Made by a program: the position numbers and the translations under genes. The notes below the pieces were generated by a model. It ran no database searches and was not told where the DNA came from. It was given only the letters and a program-made list of their open reading frames with translations. A stretch of DNA of 41,090 bases from Sulfurimonas crateris (lineage in GTDB: Bacteria > Campylobacterota > Campylobacteria > Campylobacterales > Sulfurimonadaceae). The stretch covers positions 1 to 41,090 of the forward strand of contig CAMCYC010000017.1 of assembly GCA_945883795.1 (NCBI GenBank), read 5' to 3'. Positions 1 through 8,748 of the stretch are shown here, piece after piece (position 1 is the stretch's first letter; the number at the start of each line of letters is the position of its first letter).

Positions 1-129
1 TTAATTCGCTATACCTACTTTGAAAAGAAACCTTCTATTAATTTTACTCAAGATGAACGAAATCTGCTCTTATCATCAATGGATGACAATGCTCAAAACA
101 CCGATTTTAAGGGGATTGTACTGTTTTAG
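1..129 (+). CDS. C-terminal end of an unidentified protein (5' truncated)
   Basis: The first frame is open from the left edge and encodes 42 residues ending in DFKGIVLF before a TAG stop. The start lies outside the window. The fragment is mixed polar/hydrophobic with no motif I recognise. A long palindrome follows five bases after the stop and could end its transcript. Mobile-element-like repeats lie downstream, so a transposase or addiction-type gene is possible, but nothing in these 42 residues shows it. Confidence 0.5.
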   Translation, partial: LIRYTYFEKKPSINFTQDERNLLLSSMDDNAQNTDFKGIVLF

Positions 130-133
130 ATAG

Positions 134-166
134 TGTCGAACTCAGGTTAATAACCTGAGTTCGACA
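134..166. repeat. Perfect 33-bp palindrome, possible terminator or REP-like element
   Basis: The arms TGTCGAACTCAGGTTA (134-149) and TAACCTGAGTTCGACA (151-166) are perfect reverse complements around a single A. It sits directly after the stop of the left-edge gene. AGTTCGAC is then repeated in tandem (158-173) and a T run follows (176-180), so it could work as a rho-independent terminator. The left half recurs at 348-366, which points to a repeated element rather than only a terminator. Confidence 0.75.
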
Positions 167-347
167 GTTCGACAGTTTTTCTTTATTAAATCCCAAAATA
201 TAGGGACTTAAAAATATAGTAAAATACAATTAAGTTTAATTTAAGTTAAAATCTTCATTTCACAATGTATTTATTACAATAAAAAATATATAAAAACATA
301 TAAAGTTTAAATAACTCTACTAAATCCCTAAAAATAGGTTTTTATTC

Positions 348-366
348 TGTCGAACTCAGGTTAATA
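348..366 (+). repeat. Second copy of the half-palindrome (19 bp)
   Basis: TGTCGAACTCAGGTTAATA is identical to 134-152. The two copies are in direct orientation, 214 bp apart start to start. Each has a nearby related sequence of the form TAAATCCC..AAA..ATAGG (about 186-205 and 321-338). Here the palindrome is not completed; the sequence runs on into GCGGTGAGC. Confidence 0.7.
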
Positions 367-375
367 GCGGTGAGC

Positions 376-432
376 AAAAGGGTGTCAGGCACTATTTTGT
401 TTTGGAAAATAAAAGGTGTTAGGCATTTATTT
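376..432 (+). repeat. Two tandem GTGTCAGGCAC-like repeats
   Basis: AAAAGGGTGTCAGGCACTAT (from 376) and AAAAGGTGTTAGGCATTTAT (from 411) are imperfect direct repeats of about 22 bp, 35 bp apart. From memory, GGTGTCAGGCAC sequences recur next to IS200-like/REP-associated transposase genes in many bacteria. No such transposase is visible inside the window. The rest of 167-450 is AT-rich with no convincing gene. Confidence 0.5.
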
Positions 433-460
433 ATAGAAGAGACAATTTAATTTTTTTCGA

Positions 461-466
461 TATAAT
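461..466 (+). promoter_or_regulatory. Likely -10 element for the aminotransferase-hisZ-purA operon
   Basis: A perfect TATAAT follows a T-rich run (451-457), a common promoter form in campylobacterota, where -35 boxes are often weak. It lies about 43 bases upstream of the chosen start at 509. Confidence 0.55.
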
Positions 467-508
467 GCTCACTTTTAAAACATACTAATCATGTATAGGA
501 ATCATCTC

Positions 509-1615
509 ATGTTACTTTTCACTCCAGGACCCACTCCAGTTCCCCAAAATGTTCGTAATGCTATGTCTGAAGAGACTATGCACCACCGTACACCAGAATT
601 TGAAGCGATATTTCTTAAAACAAGAGAGCATCTTTTTAAACTTTTTAATACAGATGAAGTTGTCATGCTCTCTTCTAGTGGCACAGGTGCTATGGAAGCT
701 GCTGTTATCAATTTATGCCATAACACACTTTTAAATGTAAACTCTGGAAAATTTGGCGAAAGGTTTGGAAAAATTGCACTTGCAAATGGCTTGAAAAATG
801 TTCAAATAACCAATGAATGGAATACGCCTGTTACTGTGCAAGAGGTTATCATGGCAGTTCAAAATAATCCTAATATAGATGCAATAGCTGTACAAATTAG
901 CGAATCAGCAGGAGGTCTTCGTCATCCCGTTGAAGAGATTGCTAAAGCTATAAAAGAGATTAATCCTAATATTATGATTATAGCGGATGGTATTACCGCT
1001 GTTGGTGTAGAAAAGATTGATGTGACAAACATAGATTGTCTTATCGCTGGAAGTCAAAAAGCACTTATGTTACCCCCAGGACTTGCTATTTTAGGACTTA
1101 GCAATCAAGCAATTACAAAACTTGGTAGCGGAAAAGGGTACTATTTTAACTTAGCAACAGAGATAAAATCACAACGAAAAAATACTACAGCATGGACCGC
1201 TGCAACAACTCTGATTATTGGGTTGTTAGAAGTTCTTGAAACTATTGAAAAAGATGGTGGGATAGAAAAATTATATGCAAAAACTGATATTCGTGCAAAA
1301 TCAGTACAAAATGCACTTGAAGCAATAGGATTGCATGTATATCCAAAAACTCCAGCAAAATCTATGACAACAATCGATGATGAAGATGCGTCAAAAATTA
1401 GAAAAATGTTAAAAAATGAATTTAGTGTCAATGTAGCAGGTGGGCAAGACCATTTAGATGGCAAAATTTTTCGTATCAATCAGATGGGTTTAATCCCTGA
1501 TTATGAGATAGCATGGGTTGTAAATGCAGTGGAAATAGTACTTAGTAAGCTTGGTAGAAGAGCGTATGATGGTACTGCAAATAGAGTGTTTAATGAAACA
1601 CTTTTTGGAAAATAA
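509..1615 (+). CDS. Class V PLP-dependent aminotransferase (alanine/serine-glyoxylate type)
   Basis: A pyridoxal-phosphate enzyme of the PucG/AGXT family, which moves amino groups between alanine, serine or aspartate and glyoxylate or pyruvate. The N-terminus FTPGPTPVP, the LSSSGTGAMEAA phosphate-binding loop, the IADGITAVG aspartate region and the SQKALMLPPG segment with the Schiff-base lysine are all typical. I chose the ATG at 509 (368 residues) because TAGGA lies 8 bases upstream and the conserved FTPGPTP begins three residues in. An upstream in-frame ATG at 491 would add MYRNHL. The stop is two bases before hisZ, so the genes are probably co-transcribed. The amino donor cannot be told from the sequence. 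Confidence 0.9.
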   Translation: MLLFTPGPTPVPQNVRNAMSEETMHHRTPEFEAIFLKTREHLFKLFNTDEVVMLSSSGTGAMEAAVINLCHNTLLNVNSGKFGERFGKIALANGLKNVQITNEWNTPVTVQEVIMAVQNNPNIDAIAVQISESAGGLRHPVEEIAKAIKEINPNIMIIADGITAVGVEKIDVTNIDCLIAGSQKALMLPPGLAILGLSNQAITKLGSGKGYYFNLATEIKSQRKNTTAWTAATTLIIGLLEVLETIEKDGGIEKLYAKTDIRAKSVQNALEAIGLHVYPKTPAKSMTTIDDEDASKIRKMLKNEFSVNVAGGQDHLDGKIFRINQMGLIPDYEIAWVVNAVEIVLSKLGRRAYDGTANRVFNETLFGK

Positions 1616-1617
1616 TT

Positions 1618-2466
1618 GTGATTTTAGAGCATGAGATTCCAAATGGTACAAAACTTTATTTTGGCAAATCTGCTAAAGTTAAACGGGAAATAGAAAAAGT
1701 TGCTAGTGACATTTTGTATGCAAATGGCTTTGAAGAGATTGTAACACCAATATTTTCTTACCATCAACATCTTAGCATTGCAGATGAAAAAGAGCTTATT
1801 AGAGTAAATGATGCTAAAAATAACAACATGAGTCTAAGAGCTGATTCTACAATAGATGTCGTAAGAATTATTGACAAAAGACTAGGACGCAACACAGAAC
1901 ACAAAAAATGGTTTTATATTCAGCCTGTTTTTCGTTATCCATCTCATGAACAATATCAAGTTGGCGTTGAATTTATGGGACAAGAAAAACTCTCCTCTGT
2001 TTTGAATTTATCAGTAAATATTTTTGAAAAACTTGAACTCAAACCATTGATTCAAGTTTCAAATATGAAAATACCTCAAATAATTACAGCTATGTTTAAT
2101 TCATTGACACTTGATGATTTCCGTCATATAAATATAGAAAAGTTTTTAAATCTTAAAGTGGAATGGTTGGAAAAACTTGTTTATTTACAACATTTAGAAC
2201 AAGTTGAAGAACTTTTAGATATTGTTCCAGATGCAATAAAAATAGAATTACAAAAGATGAAAGATTTATGTTCTGAAATGTCATATACCAATACCGTTCT
2301 AGCTCCCATGTACTATGCAGAAATGCTTTATTATGATGAACTGTTTTTTAGAGCAATAGATAAAAATGAACTGTTTGCAAGTGGCGGAAGATATAAAAAT
2401 GAAGAATTGACTTCTGTCGGTTTTGCAATTTACACAGATATTTTGTGCGAAACACTAACGAAATAA
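1618..2466 (+). CDS. hisZ: ATP phosphoribosyltransferase regulatory subunit HisZ
   Basis: A 282-residue class II aminoacyl-tRNA-synthetase-like protein with the start pattern HEIPNGTKLYFG and motif-2-like IQPVFRYPSHEQYQVGVEF. It is much shorter than histidyl-tRNA synthetase and lacks its anticodon domain, as expected for HisZ. HisZ partners the short form of HisG in the first step of histidine synthesis. It begins with GTG two bases after the aminotransferase stop and is followed 21 bases later by purA, a purine gene; histidine and purine routes share AICAR. A divergent HisS paralogue is the main alternative. hisG is not in the window. Confidence 0.8.
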   Translation: MILEHEIPNGTKLYFGKSAKVKREIEKVASDILYANGFEEIVTPIFSYHQHLSIADEKELIRVNDAKNNNMSLRADSTIDVVRIIDKRLGRNTEHKKWFYIQPVFRYPSHEQYQVGVEFMGQEKLSSVLNLSVNIFEKLELKPLIQVSNMKIPQIITAMFNSLTLDDFRHINIEKFLNLKVEWLEKLVYLQHLEQVEELLDIVPDAIKIELQKMKDLCSEMSYTNTVLAPMYYAEMLYYDELFFRAIDKNELFASGGRYKNEELTSVGFAIYTDILCETLTK

Positions 2467-3735
<1,269 letters not shown>

Positions 3736-3744
3736 GATAAATAC

Positions 3745-4164
3745 ATGAAAACTCGTTTTAGCTCATTAGTGACTTTGAAAAAAAATGCCATGGATAAGAG
3801 TGAACGAGGTGTTCAACAAGCAAATAGTGATTTAAAAAATGCAAATACAGCTCTTGAACTTTCCTATAATTCATTGCAAACTATTGATTCACCACAAAAT
3901 GGACACATTTCAGATTTACTCGCTCAAAGAGCTCTTTTAAGCTCGCAAAGAGCTATCATCATTCATAATAAAGAGTGGGTGAATTTCGCTAAAAAACAGC
4001 TTGAATTATCAAAAGAACAACTCAAACGAGATATGATTGAATTTGAAAAATTTAAGTATTTAGAGCTTGAAGAGATGAAAAAAGTTATCAAAAAAAGAAA
4101 AATGGAAGAAGCAAAACAACTTGATGAAGTTGCTTTAATGACTTATGGACGAAAGGATAAATAG
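3745..4164 (+). CDS. FliJ-like coiled-coil flagellar export protein
   Basis: A 139-residue, highly charged and almost wholly alpha-helical protein with long heptad stretches and a basic end (KKRKMEEAKQLDE). Size, coiled-coil nature and position before a MotE-type gene fit FliJ, the stalk protein of the flagellar type III export ATPase that helps recruit chaperone-substrate complexes. FliJ is poorly conserved, so the call rests on shape and neighbours. It ends directly against the next gene (stop 4162-4164, start 4165), which implies coupled expression. Confidence 0.65.
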   Translation: MKTRFSSLVTLKKNAMDKSERGVQQANSDLKNANTALELSYNSLQTIDSPQNGHISDLLAQRALLSSQRAIIIHNKEWVNFAKKQLELSKEQLKRDMIEFEKFKYLELEEMKKVIKKRKMEEAKQLDEVALMTYGRKDK

Positions 4165-4692
4165 ATGCAAAATAATTCACATATAATTAAAATTGGATTT
4201 ATGATACTTTTTTCAACATCCTTATACGCATTACAAACAAGCGATAAACTTTTTGAGTGTACTGAAATTTTTAAAGAAAGAAAAAGTGAACTTTTAGTTG
4301 AACTAGAAAGAATTGATGAGCAAAAACAATCCCTAAGTGCGCTTAAGACGGCGACAGAAGATTTACTGAAAAAAAAAGAGATAAAACTTTCACAACAACA
4401 AGAGCTTGTAGATACCAGATTAGCAGAAATTTCTCAAAAAGAGGCATCAATTAAAACAATGCTCACAAAAAATGAACAAGTTTTAAAAGAGATGAAAGAT
4501 ATTAAAACTAATAATATAGCTCAAACATTTGCAAAAATGAAGGCTGCTGCTGCATCAGGTATACTCTCAGACATGAATGCTTCAGATGCTGCAACTATTT
4601 TACAATCCTTAAAGCCAAAAGTTGTGGGGCAAATACTTACAAAAATGGACGCAAAAAAAGCTTCAGAATTAACATTGATATTAACTAAGTAA
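4165..4692 (+). CDS. Secreted MotE/MgtE_N-type protein (PDP-like)
   Basis: 175 residues. An N-terminal signal peptide or signal anchor (IGFMILFSTSLYALQ, about residues 10-24) is followed by a coiled coil (about 30-115) and a C-terminal MgtE_N-type module of about 55 residues with the repeated pattern MNASDAATILQSLKP / MDAKKASELTLILTK. This is the layout of MotE-like periplasmic proteins linked to flagellar motor assembly. With the FliJ-like gene directly upstream it forms a small flagellar pair inside a housekeeping operon. The exact role in this phylum is not evident from sequence. Confidence 0.7.
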   Translation: MQNNSHIIKIGFMILFSTSLYALQTSDKLFECTEIFKERKSELLVELERIDEQKQSLSALKTATEDLLKKKEIKLSQQQELVDTRLAEISQKEASIKTMLTKNEQVLKEMKDIKTNNIAQTFAKMKAAAASGILSDMNASDAATILQSLKPKVVGQILTKMDAKKASELTLILTK

Positions 4693-4703
4693 ATAAAACT
4701 CAC

Positions 4704-4709
4704 TATAAT
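4704..4709 (+). promoter_or_regulatory. Possible -10 element for DUF507-carA
   Basis: TATAAT in the 78-base gap before the DUF507 gene. A second candidate, TAAAAT, is at 4732-4737. The gap marks a likely transcription restart after the flagellar pair. Confidence 0.4.
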
Positions 4710-4770
4710 CATATCTTTACCTTACATAATGTAAAATAGCAAAATTTATTTTATAAGCAGGTTCACTCAC

Positions 4771-5322
4771 ATGAAAATATCACTAAAATCTATACCACAT
4801 ATAGCAAATAAAGTTGCAATTGATTTACACTTGAGTGGCGTAGTTAAAATGACTAAAGGGCTTGAAGCAGTTGCTTTTGAAGCAGAAAAAATTTTGAGCG
4901 ACAATGTGAAAAAAGAGATAGCTTTAGAAGATAAAGCAGATAGCATATGTCAAGACAATGAAGAAGAGATAGATTTTATGTTGGTCGATGAACGACAATT
5001 ATTTTATATGATTAAAAAAAAGTTAGCTCCAGAATTTGGTGTTATACTTAATTATGAAGAGAGATACTCAGATATATCACATAAGATATTAGATGAACTT
5101 TATGAAGAAGATTTAATTCATTTTGAAGTAACAGAAAATAGAATTAAAAATATTATTTATAATGCGATAACATCTTTTATTGCTGATAATTCTGAGATAG
5201 AAGATGCTGTTATGGATAAAATCAAAACTTATAAAAAAAGATATATTCCAGGTACGGATGAGTTTGATATTTTACACGAAAAACTTTACAAAGAAGAACT
5301 TACAAAAAGGGGTATGGAGTGA
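4771..5322 (+). CDS. DUF507 family protein
   Basis: 183 residues, acidic, no signal peptide or membrane segment. It holds two similar halves of the DUF507 type, each with a helix rich in I/L followed by a KKRYIPGTDEFDIL-like or ILNYEERYSDISHKILDEL-like segment. DUF507 proteins are cytosolic, of unknown function, and in campylobacterota often sit directly upstream of carA, as here. The stop overlaps the carA start (TGATG), so the two are translationally coupled. No function is proposed. Confidence 0.8.
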   Translation: MKISLKSIPHIANKVAIDLHLSGVVKMTKGLEAVAFEAEKILSDNVKKEIALEDKADSICQDNEEEIDFMLVDERQLFYMIKKKLAPEFGVILNYEERYSDISHKILDELYEEDLIHFEVTENRIKNIIYNAITSFIADNSEIEDAVMDKIKTYKKRYIPGTDEFDILHEKLYKEELTKRGME

Positions 5323-6473
5323 TGGAAGCTAACATGAGAAAAATTTGGATTTACCTTGAAAATGGTACATATTTAGAAGCAAATAGCTTTGGCGCAGATG
5401 ATACAAGTGTAGGAGAGATAGTTTTTAACACTTCTATGAGTGGGTATCAAGAGATAATGTCAGACCCTTCATACGCAGGACAGTTTGTGACATTTACTAT
5501 GCCTGAAATTGGCAATGTAGGAGTAAACGCTCAAGACATGGAGAGTACAACTGCTTTTGCAAAAGGGATGATTGTTCGCAAATATCAATCAAGATATTCA
5601 AACTTTAGAGCAGAAGAGTCTCTTGAAGCTTTTTTAATACAACATAATGCTATAGGGATTTGTGATATTGATACAAGATATTTAACTAAAATGATTCGAG
5701 CTGAGGGTGCCATGATGATGGTTGCTTCAACTAAAATAAGCGATAAAGAAGAGTTAAAAAAAATTCTAGAAAATTCTCCTCGTATTGAAGATATTAATTA
5801 TATAGAGCAAGTTAGTACGAAAAAAGGATATAAACACACATCAGGAACATACGGTTCAAGTGCATTTGAATATAACGATGCTCCAATAAGCGAAGCAAAT
5901 GTGGTTGTGTTGGATTTTGGTGTAAAAAGAAATATCTTAAATGAGATGGTTCAGGCTAAAATGGGAGTAGAGGTTATCCCAAATAATTTTGATGCTGATG
6001 TTTTGATAGAACGATATAATGCAAAAGAGATAGATGGTATATTTTTATCAAATGGACCAGGCGACCCTTTAGTTTTAAAAAAAGAGCAAGAGCAGATAAA
6101 AAAACTCATTAGTGCAAAAATTCCTATGTTTGGAATATGCTTAGGGCATCAGTTACTTTCAATCTCACATGGATATGATACTTATAAACTCAAATTTGGT
6201 CATCATGGTGGAAACCATCCAGTAAAAAACGCTAAAACAGGCTTAGTAGAAATTACAGCTCAAAATCATAATTACAATGTACCAGATAATATCGTAGAAA
6301 TTGCCGAGGTAACGCATACTAATCTTTTTGATAATACTATTGAGGGTTTAAAATATAAAGATGAACCAATATTTTCAGTACAACATCACCCAGAGGCAAG
6401 TCCTGGACCAAGAGAAAGTGCATATATTTTTGGTGAATTTATAAAAATAATGCAAGACAATAGAAACTTATAA
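5322..6473 (+). CDS. carA: Carbamoyl-phosphate synthase small (glutaminase) subunit
   Basis: Class I glutamine amidotransferase subunit that supplies ammonia to CarB for pyrimidine and arginine synthesis. The N-terminal CPSase small domain (IWIYLENG, GEIVFNTSMSGYQEIMSDPSY) is followed by the glutaminase domain with nucleophile Cys in FGICLGHQ and the His/Glu pair in QHHPEASPGP. About 383 residues, a normal length. Start choices are GTG 5319, ATG 5322 (TGATG overlap with the previous stop, GGGG 9 bases upstream) and ATG 5334, directly before the conserved RKIWIYLENG. I list 5322, but 5334 is quite possible. carB is not in the window. Confidence 0.95.
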   Translation: MEANMRKIWIYLENGTYLEANSFGADDTSVGEIVFNTSMSGYQEIMSDPSYAGQFVTFTMPEIGNVGVNAQDMESTTAFAKGMIVRKYQSRYSNFRAEESLEAFLIQHNAIGICDIDTRYLTKMIRAEGAMMMVASTKISDKEELKKILENSPRIEDINYIEQVSTKKGYKHTSGTYGSSAFEYNDAPISEANVVVLDFGVKRNILNEMVQAKMGVEVIPNNFDADVLIERYNAKEIDGIFLSNGPGDPLVLKKEQEQIKKLISAKIPMFGICLGHQLLSISHGYDTYKLKFGHHGGNHPVKNAKTGLVEITAQNHNYNVPDNIVEIAEVTHTNLFDNTIEGLKYKDEPIFSVQHHPEASPGPRESAYIFGEFIKIMQDNRNL

Positions 6474-6529
6474 AAAAGATTAATTTCCAAAATATTGGTT
6501 TCCTTCATAGTCTCTTCATTCTTTTCTCA

Positions 6530-6535
6530 TATAAT
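6530..6535 (+). promoter_or_regulatory. Likely -10 element for the 46-residue membrane protein
   Basis: TATAAT lies 28 bases upstream of the ATG at 6564, preceded by a T/C-rich stretch. No clear terminator separates carA from it. Confidence 0.5.
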
Positions 6536-6563
6536 CCTTTAAATAAATGAAAAAGGATTTGTT

Positions 6564-6704
6564 ATGAGTATGAGTGTAGTTGTAGGCTTTGCAGTTATTG
6601 TAGTACTTCTTGGTCTTGTTGCGGTATTGTTTCTTAATATAGATAGTGTATGTGGAAAAATTTGTTCTAAAATCCAAGAAAAAAAGAACGAAGAAAGTAA
6701 ATAG
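6564..6704 (+). CDS. Small single-pass membrane protein, 46 residues
   Basis: ATG with an ideal AAAAGGA six bases upstream. The product starts MSMSVVVGFAVIVVLLGL, one hydrophobic helix (about residues 4-26). A short tail follows with two cysteines (Cys31 and Cys35) and a lysine/glutamate-rich end. With its own -10 box, strong ribosome site and codon use like its neighbours it is probably a real gene, although short. I do not recognise a family. Its position upstream of a terminal-oxidase cluster hints at a membrane role, nothing more specific. Confidence 0.6.
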   Translation: MSMSVVVGFAVIVVLLGLVAVLFLNIDSVCGKICSKIQEKKNEESK

Positions 6705-6750
6705 TATTTGGGAATTGCTTTGAAACTACTCACTATGTGTAGTCGCATAT

Positions 6751-6756
6751 TATAAT
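6751..6756 (+). promoter_or_regulatory. Possible -10 element before the 179-residue membrane protein
   Basis: TATAAT inside the 126-base gap. It would give a leader of about 70 bases before the ATG at 6831. A second weaker box, TATACT, is near 6811. Confidence 0.3.
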
Positions 6757-6830
6757 ATTTTCTTACTTTAAGAATTCTCAAATAGATTAGTGGTTAGTAT
6801 TACATTAATTTATACTCCTAGGATTTAGAA

Positions 6831-7370
6831 ATGAGAGATTTTATATATGGTATTATGACGGACTATAAGACGATAGTCGTTTTTTTACATGTTCTTAGTG
6901 CAGCTGTTTGGGTTGGTGGTTTGGTTGCATTATGGTATATAGGTAAAAATACAAGTCGTGAACTTGCCATTGAAAATAGATTTGCAGATAGAGTTGCTGT
7001 AATAAAAAAATATTTTATTTTTTTATCTCCTTTTATAGTAACTCTTTTTATAACTGCATTTTTGATGGCAGTAGGATATAAGGATAGTGCTTATGATTCA
7101 GATGGGTTTATTCTTGATGTACAAAATGTTCAAATATATAAATGGATAAATATGAAAGTGAGTATTTGGAGTGCTATGGTTTTAAATATGTTTTCAATGC
7201 TGTACTTCATGACAAAAACAGGTTGTAGTACATATAAAAATCATAAATCAGCTAGTCGTCATAAGACAACTGATTGTATGTGGCTTATTAATAGATATTT
7301 ACTACCTTTAAATATCCTTTTTGGCTTTATCGCAATATATTTAGGCGTATATGTAAGCCATCTATCTTAA
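6831..7370 (+). CDS. Integral membrane protein with CopD/DUF2269-like first helix
   Basis: 179 residues with four predicted membrane helices (about residues 13-35, 60-82, 108-130 and 150-175). The first contains HVLSAAVWVGGLVALWY, the His and W-x-G-G pattern seen in CopD-type and DUF2269-type membrane proteins, some of which bind haem or copper. I infer a membrane protein that may carry a cofactor, but no catalytic signature is evident. It lies three bases before another membrane protein and upstream of the sco1-cox genes, so a part in oxidase assembly is possible but unproven. Confidence 0.6.
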   Translation: MRDFIYGIMTDYKTIVVFLHVLSAAVWVGGLVALWYIGKNTSRELAIENRFADRVAVIKKYFIFLSPFIVTLFITAFLMAVGYKDSAYDSDGFILDVQNVQIYKWINMKVSIWSAMVLNMFSMLYFMTKTGCSTYKNHKSASRHKTTDCMWLINRYLLPLNILFGFIAIYLGVYVSHLS

Positions 7371-7373
7371 AAT

Positions 7374-7802
7374 ATGCGGGAGTTAGTTACACATTTAAGT
7401 AAACGCCGAATCATTATGATGAATGTGGTTACTTTACTTGCATTTGTTGCTATTATTATCAGCTACAATTTTAAAATTACACCTTCTGTTTATTTTGGTG
7501 GTAAATATAATCTATATTTTGTTTACGCACTTATTGTTTATAAAATAATAGAATTATCAATATTGTATTATTTTTTACTTCACCATCATCTTATATATTT
7601 ACAAAAAAATACAGACTATATAGAAAGACTTCCAAAGATTAAAAAGCATTCAAAACTCCTTTTATTTTTAATTCCACAAGGTAATACGGTTTTTGGTATT
7701 ATTGCATATAAGTTGACTGGTGATGTTTTTTTCTTTCTTATTTTTTCTGCTATCGCCTTAATTACTCTCTTTCTTGTGAAGCCAAATCGATTAAACCAAT
7801 AA
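7374..7802 (+). CDS. Hypothetical four-helix membrane protein
   Basis: 142 residues with four hydrophobic segments (about 14-31, 45-67, 92-110 and 115-134) and a basic C-terminus. A HHH cluster (LLHHHLIY) sits near the end of helix 2 and could bind a metal or haem; that is speculation. It starts three bases after the stop of the preceding membrane-protein gene, so the two form an operon. Family not recognised. The 154 bases that follow are very AT-rich and hold the likely promoter of the oxidase operon. Confidence 0.55.
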   Translation: MRELVTHLSKRRIIMMNVVTLLAFVAIIISYNFKITPSVYFGGKYNLYFVYALIVYKIIELSILYYFLLHHHLIYLQKNTDYIERLPKIKKHSKLLLFLIPQGNTVFGIIAYKLTGDVFFFLIFSAIALITLFLVKPNRLNQ

Positions 7803-7907
7803 TTATTATTATTTATAATATAATGTATAAAAAAATATAATAATATTTTCAAGTGCATTTAAACTATATTTCTGTACAATTCACGAAATTTTTTGCAGTT
7901 TTTTTAA

Positions 7908-7936
7908 TTGGTCACACCTTATAAAGCTGATAAAAT
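7908..7936 (+). promoter_or_regulatory. Possible promoter of the sco1-cox operon
   Basis: TTGGTC (7908-7913) and TAAAAT (7931-7936) are spaced by exactly 17 bases. The start of transcription would be close to the AGGAGG ribosome site at 7946-7951. The surrounding AT-rich DNA offers other boxes, so this is tentative. Confidence 0.3.
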
Positions 7937-7956
7937 TAAATTCATAGGAGGCGATA

Positions 7957-8748
7957 TTGAGGAAATATATATTGGTTCTATCTTTATTCTTTACTTTTTT
8001 GAGTGCTAGTAGCAAACTAGGTATACATGAAAAGTTAGGCGAGATGGTTCCGCTGGATTTGACATTTTTAAATGAAAAATCTCAGAGTGTTACTTTAAAG
8101 GAATTGATGGCTGGAAAACCGACAATTATTACTTTAAATTATTTTAAATGTGCTGGCATTTGTACTCCACAGCTTAATGATTTGGCAAAAATGTTAAGTA
8201 GATTGGAATTAGCAGAAAACACTGACTATAAAGTATTAAGTATTGGTTTTGCAGAAGATGAAATTCCTGCTTTAGCGGCTGCAAAACGAAAAAATATTCT
8301 TGCTTCAATGTCTAGACCTTATGTATCAGATGCATGGCATTTCGTAATAGGGGAAAATAATAGCTCTCATATTTTAGCTGATGCTGTTGGATTTGCTTTT
8401 GAAAAGCAAGTTTCTCCTTCAGGACAAGTTGAATATATCCATGCTGGTGCAGCTATCGTATTATCACCAGAAGGTAAAGTGACCCGTTATCTTAATGGTA
8501 TCAATCAACTTCCTTTTGATGTTAAAATGGCTTTAATTGAAGCTACAGATGGAAGAGTTGGTCCAACAATTGCAAAAACATTACTTTTTTGCTTCGCATA
8601 TGATTCAGAAAATAAAAAGTATGTTTTTATGTGGGAAAAAATTGGTGCAGTAATAATGTTAACAATAGTATTTGGATTTTTCATATATTTAGTTAAAACA
8701 GGTAGAAAAGACGAAGATTATCAAAAAAAAGGAGAAAATAATGAGTAA
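7957..8748 (+). CDS. SCO1/SenC family copper chaperone for cytochrome oxidase
   Basis: Periplasmic thioredoxin-fold protein that delivers copper to the CuA site of oxidase subunit II. A signal peptide (residues 1-17) precedes the fold. The copper ligands are visible: Cys65 and Cys69 in CAGIC and His162 in YIHAGAAIVL. An extra C-terminal membrane helix (about residues 228-247) is unusual for SCO and would make it doubly anchored. The TTG start follows AGGAGG by five bases. The gene overlaps the subunit I gene by 8 bases, so it is the first gene of the oxidase operon. Confidence 0.9.
   Translation: MRKYILVLSLFFTFLSASSKLGIHEKLGEMVPLDLTFLNEKSQSVTLKELMAGKPTIITLNYFKCAGICTPQLNDLAKMLSRLELAENTDYKVLSIGFAEDEIPALAAAKRKNILASMSRPYVSDAWHFVIGENNSSHILADAVGFAFEKQVSPSGQVEYIHAGAAIVLSPEGKVTRYLNGINQLPFDVKMALIEATDGRVGPTIAKTLLFCFAYDSENKKYVFMWEKIGAVIMLTIVFGFFIYLVKTGRKDEDYQKKGENNE

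Noticed and set aside
1-129. Assigning the left-edge fragment to a REP-associated transposase because of the nearby GTGTCAGGCAC repeats
   Set aside because: The 42 residues show no transposase motif, and the repeats alone do not prove it.
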